NCBI RefSeq assembly: GCF_001540865.1 | Contig: NC_033623.1 | Span: 7,632,240-7,696,239 of the forward strand | Reading direction: 5' to 3' | DNA length: 64,000 nt | Origin: Ananas comosus | Lineage: Eukaryota > Streptophyta > Magnoliopsida > Poales > Bromeliaceae | In this document: positions 21,531-35,168 of the stretch, piece after piece | Layout: every line of letters begins with the position of its first letter | Numbering within the stretch: position 1 is the stretch's first letter | Made by a program: the position numbers and the translations under genes | Notes under the pieces: generated by a model | What the model was told of the DNA's origin: nothing | Seen by the model: the letters and a program-made list of their open reading frames with translations, nothing else | Database searches by the model: none

Positions 21531-24073
21531 TGTCACGCCCCAGATTCCTCGTTTTTCCTGGTACGCTAACAGACCCGCCGTGTACAAAATTTTTTTTCCT
21601 ATATACAAAGCGAAGCTGTACATGTACTTGCAATCATACAATACTACAACCAGTAGTATAGAGCTGCTAGAAAGGAACAAAANCTAATCATAAATTTAGA
21701 ATTTTCTTTAAGTGATCTATAAGGTGATAAGATGAATAGTTTAAACTTAACTCAAAGTTTCTCATTCTAATCATAAGCATAATATTAATCAATTAAGAAT
21801 GGAGAGAGTGAGTTTGTCTATTTGACAAAAGAAGCAGAAACAGCTTCAAGAGGTGAAGCTTGGTGCCAGAATATTGCCCATCTTGAATCCTTTTTGAAGA
21901 TAGAGAGATCTAAAACACAAGACTCAAGATAAAAAGATTAGTCCAATAATCGTGATTATTTGTTATCATCAAAATCTAATAGACGATTAGGGCCACTAGG
22001 CCAACAGGCAAGACATACCATACAAATCACGGCTTCGGCTGCTGCTCCCTTTCCATCACACCTTAACACCTTTCCATCTTATTTATTTATTTAAATTTTC
22101 TCGTTTTTCCGTCCGTTCATTTTTCGGGAAAACACCAGGAACTGTGAGCACACTCATCCCACCTGTCGAAACTATACAGCTACCTCCACACTGAACAGTT
22201 CGTGGAGAGCAAGTCCAACCAGGACACAACGACACCAACACAAACGCACAAAGCCCTACTCCGGAGTGGCACTCGTGGGCGCTACCCAACTGAGTATGCA
22301 AGCGTATCTCTGTCGAGCTCAATCAGGCTCTCATAGGCTAAGATCCAAGTAAACAGGATCTAACTGGTCTAACAACCAAACTCACGTGCCCTAGGCACAA
22401 TCTGATGCAAAAACAGCAATCTGGGTCCAACGTCAACCTCAACGGCACCCGACAGTCCGAACAACCTAAACACTGCTGTAAAAATGAGCTAGGTATCCCA
22501 GCATGATCGTAATTATATTCTACACTATCCTAGGTATCCACCGCCCACAAACTGCGGTGATACAATTAAACTACGGCTTCTAGAGCTAAATCTGGTAGTT
22601 TAAGCATATGACGGTGTAGAATCGCTGGTTTTCTCCTAAGTCATATCCAAGTCCAACATGTATATATATATAGCTAACATACTAGGCTCCAATTCAGATT
22701 TTAATCATGCTAAATCAATGAATCGAGCAACTACAATATGCTAAACAAAACGACGAATACATGTCGACTATTTCAACTTAGAAGGAAATCCGCAGAATTC
22801 GGTAAGCATCATATTTAACCCACCTCTCGCGCAACTCCACGGCAGCAAAAAGGTCACGAATATGCTTGGATCCTCAGCCGAACACACTCTCAACCAGCAA
22901 CAAACCACTTCAAAGATCTAAACACCAAAAATCACCAAAATCCATCAATCTACTAAAATTCAGCACTTAAGCTTAATTTTCTCACAACTCTATGTCAAAA
23001 CTCACCTAACAATCTTCAATTCAAGTGAGGAAGGTTCCAAATCCAGTAGACTATGATGGAGAATCACCCTCTGATCCAAAAACCCAGCTTCCTCCAAAGA
23101 TTGCATCAAGAACACCAAAACAACTCAAATCAGCCCAAAACCACCAGCAGCAGAGTAAAACTCAAAATCAACCAACCTAACCTCAACCAAAATCTGTCAA
23201 AATAGGCTCCACGAATTCCTCTTGAAGTCCTGAATCCACCAAACCAACTTTCATGGAAAACGGAGCTTCCTACGTTGCACACGAGCCAAAATGCCGGAGG
23301 TCGCTGCTGGAATTCTGCTGAAACTACAGTCCTCAAGTTTCAATTTGTGGAATTTGGAGAAATTGGAGTAATTTGAGGAGTTTGGATGCAATCTAAGCCT
23401 TCACTGTGAAGAGAGGATGAAAAGAGTTCATTGGGGTCGAACTCCAGCTATTTATAGTGAGCTGGAAGGATAAAATAAGCCCCATGAACAAACACTACAA
23501 ACCTGCTACACCTGCAGGAATGCGCACTTTCGGGCGCCCAAAACCCCTTTCTAGGTGTCCGAAACCGCCAGGCTACACCAATCCTCTTCGTCGGTTTCTC
23601 CGCCTACGGTCTGCTGCGCCCATATCCTGGTCCGGCGGACCTCACCTACCACCAACCACGCGTCAGCTCAAACGATATTCACGAGGTGAACTTTCGAACC
23701 CACAACCGGGCGCCTGAAACCAAGATCCGAATTGGCTTCCAGTTCAGTTCAAACCAGCACTCAAGTTCTGGGCGACCCAAATCCAGTTCTGGGCGCCCGA
23801 ATCTGGCAAAACTCCAGTTTTGCTTATTTGAGTGCGCCAAGTCCATTTCTGCATCCATTTCGTGCAGAAATGACTCCGACTCAGTCCGACACTCTCCAGA
23901 TATATCGACCAGTCACTAGTACTATAGCCAATCCTATCCAAACCTCAGAAACACTACATCCGCTTCATGAAAATCAGTGACCCAGCCTCGCGTTGCAAGT
24001 TCCAGCCTCGTTCTATGTGTCGACACTTGGAATCGGGGCCTTCCTTTAATTAAAGAAATAAATTAATTAATTG
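21531..24073 (-). mobile_element. Ty3/gypsy solo LTR, minus strand
   Basis: On the minus strand the block ends in GGGGCGTGACA at 21531, the same type of end as the other gypsy LTRs here. There is no primer-binding site beyond it, so this is a solo LTR. A TATA-like CTATAAATAGC lies at 23447-23457 on the minus strand. Upstream of it are pairs of GGGCGCCC-type palindromes (23532/23553 and 23770/23791), each 21 bp apart. The 5' end is probably near 24073 but no clean target duplication was seen. One N interrupts it at 21683. Confidence 0.55.
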
Positions 24074-25018
24074 CATATTTTTTTGTAAACTTAAATAACA
24101 TGACTAAATAATATAACCGTGCGAACCAAACGCAGGAATGACACATTCTTAGTAATAGGATGAATAGGAATAAGATTCTCGGACATCTTTTTATTGCTAG
24201 TAATATTTCATAGTGCGAACCAAACGCACCCTTAGATATATACATACCCTTAGAGAAATTTTTCCTCCAAACAAGTCATAATCATTCTTCGTATTTAATT
24301 ATCAATATAACGCAGCGAATTCAACACGGATAGCAGCTTATTTAAAGAATGATTGATCACACTGAGGTTTGATGTTGATGAAGAATTAAAAGATAGATCA
24401 AGAAGATGACGAGGAAATAAATTAATGTGCGCTTAATTTTATGCACCCAAATTGTATACAAATAGAGGATATTGGATATTTGTGTAGCATTTTTACATCG
24501 TAATTACCTTGAAACAGGCAAGCTTTTCTTTCTTATCAAAGACGAGAACTCGATCGGAATAAATCAGTAATTCCAATGCTGTGTGGTGAAAGAAAGGAAA
24601 AGCTAAATTATAAATGAGTATTGCTATTCTCGCGGATTCACCAAATTTAGATTTTCCCTTTACAAATATCTCTCCCTGTGCTAAAAGTTTGCATCTTAAT
24701 TACTTATATATACTAAAAATTGCACTAATTTTCATCGTGTACTTAATTTGCTACTATTTTAGTAAGCCCTAAAAATTCAGGTTGATTATTGAGTTAAGGC
24801 GTACATTTGAATTAAAATACGTTTGCAAATAATTCTAGTTATATTTAATAAAGTCAGTCACGTAAATCGAATAAAATTATTCAATAATCTATCAATTATA
24901 ATAATTTTAATAAAATAGGAGATATTTTTCTTTAAGTTTAGATTTTTTATTTAAGCTACAAATGAGATCAATGTTGACATGTGGAATGATATAATATTAC
25001 AATTGATTTGAGCAAATT
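24074..25018. other. Intergenic DNA with a small GCGAACCAAACGCA repeat pair
   Basis: The phrase GTGCGAACCAAACGCA occurs at 24119 and 24212 in the same orientation, possibly a scrap of a MITE end. Otherwise AT-rich with no gene. Confidence 0.4.
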
Positions 25019-25780
25019 CTTTTTTTTTTTTTTTTTTGAAAAAAAGGTAGCACGCTACCCGCTTCATTCATTGAAAAAGTGAACTCGACTACATGAGTGA
25101 GGCAACAAGGGCCTAAAAAAAAAAAAAAAAAAAAACGCTAAGTAGATAGGAGATTTCAAAACTTCGCCAATTGCTTGGCCGTGTGGACAGCTACCAATGG
25201 GTCCGGCTGAATTTTACGAAAAACCAAATCATTCCTAACTTTCCAAATGCTCCACCAGCAGGATAGTATATTAGAAATTCTATGGCACGCAGTCTGTCCT
25301 CCTACCCCACTTTTCCATCTATCCAATACTGAGATAACATCGTCACCCAAATCCCTAGTCTGGGCGTCCTTCCTACCCATTACTAAGGTGAATTTGGTGA
25401 AAACACACTATGCAAACAAGTGATCCATAGTTTCCCCTTCCGTCCTACACAACACACAAGCTGTGTCTCCTATCCACCCTCTCTTTACTAGGTTGTTTGC
25501 AGTAAGGGGCCTCTTCCTGATAACCAGCCAGCAGAACACTTTAACTTTTAGCGGTACTCGAATACTCCAAATCAGATTTGCACGTGGATCTCGCAAACCC
25601 CCGTCAGATAGCGCTGCACAAACCGATTTGACAGTAAATCGCCCATCTGAGTTCCATCTCCAGAGAATTTTGTCTGGTCCATGCTCAACTTTGAGACAGG
25701 ACACCCTATCCTTGAACTCAATTAGGCTAGAACTCAGCCCTTGCGAGATTCCAGCCTCGTCACCTAAAATCCTATTCCAA
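25019..25780 (-). pseudogene. L1-type LINE, 3' part (zf-RVT and RNase H-side end)
   Basis: This is the 3' end of an L1-like LINE whose 5' part continues at 39755; the two were split by the gypsy insertion at 25781. Minus-strand frames carry a C-terminal zinc-finger region typical of plant L1 ORF2: the phrase VPLKVKVFCWLV, then a CVLC...H cluster ending in DHLF. A stop near 25408 is followed by more of the same domain (CWWSIWKVRNDLVFR). A poly(A) tail is seen as T17 at 25021-25037 on the plus strand, preceded by a TAGCGTGCTACC motif that is shared with the SINE at 45635. Confidence 0.8.
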
Positions 25781-28608
25781 TGTAATATACTGAACTTAAG
25801 CAAATTGCGAAGTTCGAGTGTGTGGAATGATATTTGGAGCTATCATACATTTTCTAAAGGGTTTAGAGAAGATATTGGACAAGTTTGAGAGTGATTGGAA
25901 GGCCAGAAGCAAGAAAGTGCATTGTTCTCGCGAAATTCAGTATTTTCTGCATTGTGTACCGGTACAACCATCATTGTGTACCGGTACACAATGGCAGATA
26001 CGTGGCAGCAAGGCTAATTCGGTAATTTCACTTCTTATACCTATCCTTATCACCCCAGCATGACTTCTTCAGCTTTGTGGATGATGCTGGAGCTCTGAGA
26101 AGTGGTCTTGCACCTCCCTCCTTCTCTCTCTTTAGGGTTTCTCTCTCTTCGAGTGGAAATCGCCGATTTGCGCCTATTTCTTGCCGTTCTTCGCGCTAGC
26201 TAGTTTGCGGGCCTTGGAGCAACTGCGGGTGGGTGGAAAGGACTCGCAGGGGAGGTATTTTCGCAGCTCCAATTCACAGGAAAGCTGAGTTGAAGTCTAG
26301 TGAGGTAAACTAATTAGTTTCTCTCTAGTTTGAGATTAGTGATAGTTTTTTATGTTGGTTCTTGATTCTTGCTATCAGCTGGATTAAGATGGTTTAAAGC
26401 AGCAATTGAGGAGTGGCTTTGCTGTAATTCTTCACCCCAAAGTCAGATTTAAAGCCATAGAGGTAATTAATGAGCTTTTTCTCTATTTCGATGATGAAAA
26501 TGACGATATTGGTGAAGTAGTAATGCAGTTTTCGAATTTTATTCACAGTAGGTTTCTGAATCTATTGGAGCGGAATTTGTGACCTTGGGGGCTGGTTTAG
26601 AAGGTGTTTCAACCAAGGGTAAGCAGAATTTTCAGTTAGAAAACTGATTTCGCAAGATTCCGGCTATATTAGCTAGTATATGAGCGTTTTGATGCCGTTT
26701 AATGTTTGTTCGCAGCGAGAGTGCAATCGACCCTTGGATCGTCTTCAGCTGACTTGTGAGAGCTTTTGGAGGTTGAACTTGAGGTATTAAAGTGAACCAA
26801 AACAGGGATTTAAGTTACTACTTTGTATTAAGTGAGAATTATGCCGAAATTGGATATTTTGGTCATAGTTTCAATGCGATTTTGATAACTAGTTTTCAGC
26901 AGACTTGAGACCCAGTTGAGCTGATTTTCGGGACTCACTTGGGCTGGTTCGAGCTTAGTACTAATTAAGTACTTTCACCTAGATTGAAGAGTAGATTCGA
27001 CTGTTCTCTCAATCTAGGTAAGATATTGCTTCGCTTTCGATATTTGGACGAAGTGTGGTTCGAGACGTTTTAATTCAGCTTTTAGCTGATTTTGAATTGT
27101 TTATAGGGGACTTGAAGGCATCGGATTTACCACGAGTGTGAATTCTCCGACAAGGGTTGTCGACTTATAGGTAGGTTTGACCTAACCAAAGCAAGTGAAG
27201 CTCCTCTATGTTCTATATGATACTATAGAATTGACACATATGTGCGTTTTTGTGATTATGTGATTATGCGATCATGCGATCGATAAAGCACTTGGAACAT
27301 ATCACCATAGTGTTTGATATATTTGAAATAAAATCTCTAGGAAGTAGAGAACACTAATGCATAAAAGTATTTATGTTTATGTTTAGTTCAATTGAATAAC
27401 TAGTGGACATATCTATTATGCTTCTATAAAGTAGAGAATAATGACATTCCTTGTGACTATTTTGATAGTACCTTAATAGTAGAAAGTTTCTAATGTCATA
27501 TGTAAATTAGCATTACTTTCATGTGCTTATTAATCTAGTGGATACTAGCTATTGTCATTGTTCATTGTATTGAGAATTCTGATCAATAGATCGAGAGTGA
27601 GAACATTGCATACTATGACGTGAGGTTTGAGACATCTTGGACTATGGACTTTGCTTGCTTGCCATTGTGCTCATTCGCACACGCTTGTGAGGGTAGCTCC
27701 CTACAAGCCGGCACTCCGGAGTTGGCCTATGCGACAGATTGCTTGCCCGTGTGGGATTGGGTGCCGAAGTGGATTGCCGTGGGGAGTGTATACTACCACG
27801 GGGCCATTAGGCGCGGCGCAAGCTGGACTACCTTGTGTAGGTCCTTATGAATGGAATCAAAGTTCTAAATGACAGATGATTGTAAGGATTGATTACCAGT
27901 TATAGTGTATAGTATTTACTTACACGTTTATGCTTATGTTCATGTTTATGTTCATGCTTACAGTAATTGCTATGCTTTATTATTCAGTTGATTCATTACT
28001 GTAGAAAGTATGATTACATGTTGATTACATGTTCATTACCTGTTAGCATTGTAAATATATCATGCAATTACTCCTTTTATTTTCATTTAGTATATCATGA
28101 GCCTAGTGGTGTAATTCGCCGAGGCTGGCGGCTTACCCACTGGGAACTATTGTTTAATAGTTCTCACGCCCTTTTTATTGTTGCTTTTACAGAGCCACCT
28201 ACAGGAGAGGCTAGGGATCACGGCAAGGGAATCGCGTCTAGCTAGACCTAGCTTGCGGTTTTACTAGGTGATCACCTTGCTACTCATGCCACGGCCGAGG
28301 GTGATGTACCCGTGTATAGAGAGACTATCATTGTATATGTATTTTGAGTAGCCCTGTGATGTATGTGATTAGTTGACTCGAGGATTATAGTTTGATACTT
28401 CTCTATGATGTTGAGATTTTGGGTTGAATACTCTTTGTTTTTCTGTTGATAGTATTATCGACTTATACTTTGCTCTGATATCAGGATAGGATTCTTCTAT
28501 GTTTTCCTCCTATCGACATGTGCTTTTTGTAGACGCCTTATATACTGCAGGTGTACGGCGGGTCTGTGCACGTGCCGGATATGCTTCCGCTGGTACCCGG
28601 GCGTGACA
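25781..28608 (+). repeat. 5' LTR of the chromovirus
   Basis: It starts TGTAATATAC and ends GGGCGTGACA. It contains two TGTACCGGTACA palindromes at 25955-25966 and 25977-25988 (22 bp apart), and a stem-loop at 28144-28163 followed by a pyrimidine tract and CAG near 28193. It differs from the 3' LTR at roughly 5% of sites up to 26989 but at only one site from 26990 to 28556. Small open frames at 27620 and 27967 recur in the 3' LTR and are not genes. Confidence 0.92.
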
Positions 28609-28616
28609 GACTATAG

Positions 28617-28628
28617 TGGTATCAGAGC
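28617..28628 (+). promoter_or_regulatory. Primer-binding site for tRNA-iMet
   Basis: TGGTATCAGAGC, eight bases after the 5' LTR, matches the 3' end of plant initiator-methionine tRNA, the usual primer of this clade. Confidence 0.9.
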
Positions 28629-28948
28629 CTAGGGTGGAGTCTTAGTGGACCTAGCAAACCTTAGGCTGGTTGGACGATAAGAATAGGCTCGTGAGAGACG
28701 AGGTCTAGTCAAGTTTTTAGCGAAAGTACTTTGATTGGGTAACTTATAAACTCCGAATGGTAGGAGTTTGATCGGAATGTACAATTACTAACTTTGCAGC
28801 GGGCCACATTGGCGGCCGACAACGTGACATCGGAAGTTTGTATATGTTACATTTCATTACTTTCGCTTGATTGGGTGGTCTATGTCAGAAGTGGGGGTTC
28901 CATAGTATAAGTTTTATTAATCCATGTTTGTTTATGCTGCAGCTTAAG

Positions 28949-30346
28949 ATGCCTTCGACTCGTTCGAAGACCGCCGGGGCGGCTGAGGCGGCTGATGTGG
29001 AGGAAGTGGAGACCTCCGTTACCTCCGAGTTCAGTGGAGTCCGTGAGTTGCAGGATCAGCTTGCGATGCTGACAGACTTGGTGACTCAGCAGGCTGCGGC
29101 AGCACGACAACAGATAGATGCTGCGCGCCGACAGGATGAAAGAATGAAGCGGTTAGAGGATTTATTACTGCAGCAGACGACTGATAAAGAGATTCCTGAT
29201 CCCATGCTGACAGTACCAGATAGGGATACGACAGTAAGAGCACAGTCACCAGTGCCAGATACCTCACCAGTAGCTCCGAGGGCAGAGACACGACAGGAGG
29301 TAGTGGTACCACCACCCGTGCATGTGGCTACGACAGGGACAGTGTTGCCTGAGATGGTGGGGGCTGAGGAGCGAGAGCGGATGATGGAACAACTGAATGA
29401 ATTCCGTCGTTGCAACCCTCGTATCTTTGACAGGGAAAAAGCAGATCATTGGATGGTCGAGAAATGGCTGATGCACATGAAGATGCTATTCTATGATACT
29501 TTTGTTGAGGAGCGATACCGGGTTTGGTTTGCGACACACCATCTTGATGGCGAGGCTTACAAGTGGTGGCTTGATATTCGTGAAGACCGTTGTGTGGACT
29601 TGTCATCGATCACTTAGAAAAGGTTCAAGGAATTATTGTTGACAACTTATTTCCTGCAAAGTGTAAAGAGGCAGATGGAAAGGGATCTGAGAAATCTGAG
29701 GCAGGGGGATAGAACAGTAGTGGAGTCTGAGCGAGAGTTTTCTCGACTGTTACATTGTGTTCCTTTTGTGGTCCGAGACGATGAGGACAAGGCCCGTATT
29801 TTCGAGGTGGGTTTGCGGCCTACGATTTTCAGGTTGGTCCAGACGTCAAACCTTTCTACTTACAGGGAGGTGGTGAATCGGGCATTGATTGTGGAGAAAG
29901 GGGCAGAAATTATGAAGGAAAGAGAAGTTGTGGACCGAAGCAAAGGAAAGAGACCAGTGGCTGAGAGTAGCGGTCAGCAATCCTTCAGGAGACCGCCGAA
30001 GTATCCGAGAGGGCAGTCGGGCTAGTCGAGGGGTCGAGTTTCTTCAGCACCCCGTGGAGTACTCGAGCATCGTCGACAGCCACGTTGTGTCATTTGTGGT
30101 GGGCCTCATTTTCCCCCACAGTGTCCACAACGTGGGGACAAGTGTTTTATCTGCAGCCAGGAGGGCTATTTTCGCTCAGAGTGTCCGAGAGGTTCTTCGC
30201 CTGCCCCATCATCAGCATCTGCACCTGCATCTTCAGCTCTAAGTCAGGGGACCCCGACAGCACCGTATCAGTTTAGACGACCACCGGGACAGCGGCAGTC
30301 TGAGAGTTCTCGGCAGGGTTCGAGTGGACGTATGTATGCCTCCTAG
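28949..30346 (+). pseudogene. Chromovirus gag with in-frame stops
   Basis: Gag builds the virus-like particle. The frame starts at ATG 28949, just after a TTTATGCTGCAG string that resembles a 3' splice site. The gag core runs about 29330-29930 (YKWWLDIRE, then a VESEREFSRLLHCVP motif). A basic linker and a zinc knuckle follow (30136-30190). The knuckle reads CFICSQEGYFRSEC, so the zinc-binding His is replaced by Tyr. In-frame stops fall at 29615, 30023 and 30344. There is no frameshift. Confidence 0.85.
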
Positions 30347-30850
30347 ACTGAGGAGGCGGCAGCAGCAGAGGAGGTCGTGGCAGGTATTATTATGATTTAT
30401 GATGTTCGTGTTCGTGCATTATTTGATACTGGTGCTTCGCATTCTTTTATTGATCGGCAGTTCACCGAGTTGCATAGCATTCAATTAGTACCTACTTTGC
30501 ATCCGGGACGAGTGATCGTGCCCAACCATACCCTAGATGTTCATAAGTTCTGCCCTCGCTGCCCCGTTCGGGTAGGCGACTAGATTATGCCAGTGGATTT
30601 GCTAGCACTACACAAACTAGGTGAGTTTGATGTAGTATTGGGTATGGATTGGTTGACACAGTATTATGCTACCATTGACTGCACGAACAGAACGGTGACC
30701 TTTAGGGAATCGGGTCAGCCTAAGGGGTGTCAGAGTTCACTATTCACAATGACTATTAGCTCTTCGCGAGCACGACAGTTGATACGGAGGGGTTGTGTAG
30801 CCTATTTGGCTAGTATTTCTGTGAGTGACGGAGAAGTCGCCAGGATTGAT
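30347..30850 (+). pseudogene. Chromovirus aspartic protease with a stop
   Basis: The protease cleaves the Gag-Pol polyprotein. The active-site motif is seen as RALFDTGASHSFI at about 30410-30455, with the catalytic Asp intact. A TAG at 30581 splits the domain, and the second part (VVLGMDWLTQYYA) follows in the same frame. Confidence 0.82.
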
Positions 30851-32569
30851 GATAACTCAGTTGTGCGGGAGTTTGGGGATGTGTTTCCAGCTGAGTTGCT
30901 CGGCATGCCACCTAATAGGAAAGTTGAGTTTGTGATAGACCTTGTCCATGGGATTACCCCAATCTCAAAAGCACCCTATAGGATGGCACCTGCCGAATTG
31001 AAAGAGCTGAAGGCACAGTTGCAAGATCTCTTAGATAAAGGCTTCATTCGACCGAGTGTGTCACCTTGGTGAGCACCGGTGTTGTTTGTTAAAAAGAAAG
31101 ATGGATCTCTTCGATTGTGTGTGGATTACCGAGAAATCAACAAAGTCACAATCAAGAATAAATATCCATTACCCAGAATTGATGATTTATTCGATCAGCT
31201 GCAAGGATCGAAAGTGTATTCTAAGATTGATTTGCAATCAGGTTATCATCAGCTTAAGATCAAGCCTGAAGATGTTTCCAAGACCGCTTTTAGGACACGA
31301 TATGGGCATTATGAATTTACAGTTATGCCATTTGGACTGACAAATGCCCCAGCAGCCTTTATGGATTTAATGAACCATGTCTTCAAGCCATATTTGGACA
31401 GGTTTATGGTCGTATTCATCGACGATATCTTGATCTATTCTCGAAGTGACGAGAAGCATGAAAACCATTTAAGAGTGGTGTTGCAAGTACTTCGAGAAAA
31501 GAAACTGTTTGCAAAGTTAAAGAAATGTGAATTTTGGCTTCGGGAAGTGGCATTTTTTGGACATGTAATTTCAGAAGCCGGGATAGCTGTGGATCCAAAG
31601 AAGATTGAAGCGATTAAAGATTGGCCTAGGCCGACCAATGTTACAGAGATTCGGAGTTTTCTTGGTTTGGCGGGATACTACCGAAGATTTGTAGAAGGGT
31701 TTCCGAAGATGTCTACTCATCTCACTCGACTCACACATAAAGGAGCTAAGTTTCTGTGGAATGAGGTCTGTGAAAGAAGCTTTCAGGAACTGAAAGAATG
31801 GCTGACCACCGCCCCTATTCTGGCATTACCTGTTACTGGAGTGGATTATGTGATTTACAGCGATGCGTCACTGAATGGATTGGGGTATGTTCTAATGCAG
31901 AATGGCAGAGTAATTGCTTATGCATCTTGCCAATTAAAGAATTATGAAAAGAACTACCCTACACATGATCTAGAATTGGCCGCTGTAGTTTTTGCTCTAA
32001 AGCTTTGGCGCCACTACCTCTACGGCGAGCGTTGCGAGGTTTATACAGATCATAAAAGCTTAAAGTATCTGTTTACTCAGAAGGAATTAAACTTGAGACA
32101 ACGCAGATGGTTGGAGTTGCTCAAAGATTATGATTTGACTATTCTATATCATCTAGAAAAAGCTAATGTTGTAGCAGATGCTGTAAGTCGAAAATCGACG
32201 GAAAATTTGGCAATGTCGATAACTATGCAACCACTTTTGATAAAGGAAATGGAACAGTTGAATTTGGAAGTTGTAGCTCCTGATACGCCTGGGCGACTTA
32301 TGTCATTAGTGGTGCAACCTACCCTGGTCGATCGAATTAAAGAAAAGCAAGTTCAAGATGAATTTTTGCAACGGATTCGAGCAAAGATCACTGTTGATCA
32401 TATTGGTGACTTTCAAGTGGATGACCAGGGGTTATTAAGATTCTGCAATCGACTTCGTGTATCAGCAGACTCAGATATTAAAGAAGAAATTTTAAAAAAA
32501 ACATTTCGGGCGCCGTATACTTTGCATTTTGGAAGTACGAAAATGTATAAAGATTTGAAGTTGACTTAC
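30851..32569 (+). pseudogene. Chromovirus reverse transcriptase and RNase H
   Basis: RT copies the element RNA into DNA and RNase H removes the RNA strand. A TGA at 31070 interrupts the frame shortly before the first RT palm motifs. After it a 497-codon open frame holds the RT ([20 protein letters not shown], then [17 protein letters not shown] and the catalytic FIDD at 31415-31426) and RNase H ([36 protein letters not shown]). The catalytic residues that I can see are intact. A TGA at 32570 ends the frame at the start of integrase. Confidence 0.9.
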
Positions 32570-32978
32570 TGATGGTCTGGAATGAAAAAGGAAGTCGCAG
32601 ATTTTGTGGCTAAATGCTTAACCTGTCAGCAGGTTAAAGCTGAACATCGACTTCCTGCAGGAAAACTTCAGAGCTTACCCATATCAATGTGGAAGTGGGA
32701 GAGGATTACTATGGATTTTATTGTTGGATTACCTCGCTCACAGGCAGGTCATGATGCGATTTGGGTAATTGTGGATAGATTGACCAAATCTGCTCACTTT
32801 ATTCCGATCCATACAGTTTGGTCGGGAGAGAGACTCGCACAAGTATACCTTGATGAAATTGTGCGATTACACGGAGTACCTGCCTCTATTGTTTCAGACC
32901 GCGACACCCGATTCGTATCACATTTTTGGAGGAGTTTACAGGAGGCCCTGGATACTCGATTAGATTTTAGTACTGCTT
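32570..32978 (+). pseudogene. Chromovirus integrase, 5' part
   Basis: Integrase inserts the cDNA into the genome. The zinc-binding N-terminus reads KCLTCQQ for the Cys pair, but one of its two His positions carries Thr (KLTY at about 32559-32570). The first catalytic Asp (TMDFIVGLP) and the second (SDRDTRF) are present. The frame is cut at 32978 by the nested solo LTR, before the catalytic Glu. It resumes in phase at 36056. Confidence 0.85.
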
Positions 32979-34539
32979 TGTAACGTACCGAAACCTCGGT
33001 AAACTATATTTGGACTTTAGCCAAATGAACTAAAGTACGTGAACGAAATGGTTGGCCAAGTTCCAATTGACATCCCAACCATGTTAGAAGGGTTAAAAAT
33101 GAGTTCTAAAAGAGTTAGAATGGTGTTAGCGTTGTTCGGTGCGAAATAGAATAGAAAACGAACTAAAACTGCACTCTGGAGCATTGTGTACCGATACAGG
33201 TTGATGGCTGTACCGGTACAGCAAGCGACCCGAGGTAAAGGCTGCTCTCGGGTTGGCCTCCGCGAAGTCGTGTTACCGGTGACACCAGCCTGCGTACCGG
33301 TACACAGTGTCCCCGACAGCACAATGAAGTCTGCTGCAAATGTGATTGTTTGGGGAGTTTATTTGCAATTGTTGCAACATGTAAAATAACCCAAACACCC
33401 TCTCTCTCCCTCTCGTGTCCATCTCTCTCTCTCCCAACCGTGAGAAGGAAAAGAGAAAGAAAAGAGAAGAAAAAGAGAAGGAAAAAGAGAAAGGAAAAGG
33501 AGAAGGAGCTCAAGAGGAGGAAGATCACCTTCATCTTCTTCTTCCTCGTGCTTGGAGCAAGCTAGTGAGGTAAGTCCCTTGCCTCCTCTCATGGTAGGAT
33601 CAAGGTTAGGGTCGGGTTTAAAACCCTAGATCTAGAGATTTGATCTCTTTACAAGCTTTAGAACCATGTAGAGGCCGAAGAACACATGAAATCCATGGTT
33701 TCTTCGTAGTGCTCTAATGGTGGATTTCTAGGGTTTATTCCAAATGCCCTAGAAATGGTTCAAATGGTTTGAAAATGGGATTAGAGAGCTTCTCGGGTGG
33801 TTCTAAGCTTAATTATGCTTAGATATGAGATCAATCCCCAGAAATTTGATTATGGCATTGTTAGATCACCAAATTTGAGGCTTTTGCCTCCGGATGTTTT
33901 CGAGGTAAATTGACCACGTGGAAACCTAATTGGGGACCTAACGAACGCGTTGGCGAAGTCAGTTTGACCATTCGTCAAGTGTACGCGAAGTTATTGACAA
34001 AATAGTGTTTTGTCGTACAGATGGCCGCAGCACGCGGAATAAAGGTCTAAAAATCATGAGATCGGAACCGGAGCACCTTGGAGTCAAGGAATAAATTTCG
34101 GAAAAGACGGATCGCGGTTCGGAGGTCGTTTGGAAGTCGTGCAAGAGTTCGGGCCAAACCGGGCAAAGGTTGCCGCGGGAGGCCGATTGCAAGTGACAAC
34201 AAGCAATCGGAGCGCAAGTCAAGGTGGGTTGTGTTTACCGAAATGACTAGGTCGCCCTTATGTCTAAGAAATAGTAAGAATCCCTATTGATGCATATAAG
34301 TGTAAATGAGGCATGTGGATAATGTATGTAGTCAATGCTAGTTCATGCATGTTGATAGTATAATGCAAAATGCTAAGTATTGCATGAGAATAACGCTATG
34401 ATGTAAATGCTAAAGTAAATGCATGATTAGCATTGTGAGACTATATGTTTGTGAACTTGTTTGATAACTCTAGGATGAGTAGAGAACTCAAAAATGGAAA
34501 CGGTAATGTAGAACACCTAATTGGACATAAATGCACCTA

Positions 34540-34850
34540 TAGATCGAGTGGCATCGAACCTAGAGTCAAGAACATAGGTTGAACAAATACGGCAAGAACC
34601 TAATGTTGGTAAATATAGGTTGGACAAGAGAAACAATAAACCTAGTGTCGATGAACATTAGGTTAAATAAGAATGGCATTAAACCTAATGTTAGAGAACA
34701 TAGGTTGTGAGATGAAGATAATGAACCTAGAATCACATGAACCTAGGTGAGCAAAGGTAATGAACCTAGAGTTAATAACCTAGGCTATGAGTATGGTAAT
34801 AATGAACCTAAAGTATTAACTTAGGTTGAGTAAAGGCTTGGACCTAGATA
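34540..34850. repeat. AACCTAATGTT/AACATAGGTT minisatellite
   Basis: About six to eight diverged units of roughly 45-60 bp repeat the words AACCTA and TAGGTT in alternation. It lies inside the nested solo LTR. Confidence 0.7.
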
Positions 34851-34968
34851 GGTCAACTCCTTAGGGTTAAGACTAACCCTCGAGTTGTGTGAAATGGATT
34901 CCGGAATTCCAAAGCTAAAAGAATGCGCCGAGAGTGGCAAAAGGATACACCCAAAGTGGTGTTGGGTG

Positions 34969-35168
34969 TGTGCGACGATTTCGCCGCCCAGGGCTAACCA
35001 TTGTCGTGGCGTGTGCGACGATTTCGCCGCCGGATGGTTGAGCCAGTTGAGGATTGTACCGCCGGTTGACTTGAACCACTGTCGTGGCGTTTGTGCGACG
35101 ATTTCGCCGCAGGGTGGTTAAGTCATGACCTAGGCCGTTGTTGGGTGAGGTGCGATTCGTTCGCCGCC
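34969..35168. repeat. TGTGCGACGATTTCGCCGC repeats
   Basis: Three good copies start at 34969, 35012 and 35092, with a diverged one near 35150. Each is preceded by a GTCGTGGCGT-like word. It lies inside the nested solo LTR. Confidence 0.8.

Noticed and set aside
27620..28245. Open frames of 76, 81 and 92 codons, repeated identically at 38723-39348
   Set aside because: They lie in the two LTRs of the chromovirus. Their identity comes from the near-identical LTR block, and no domain is present.
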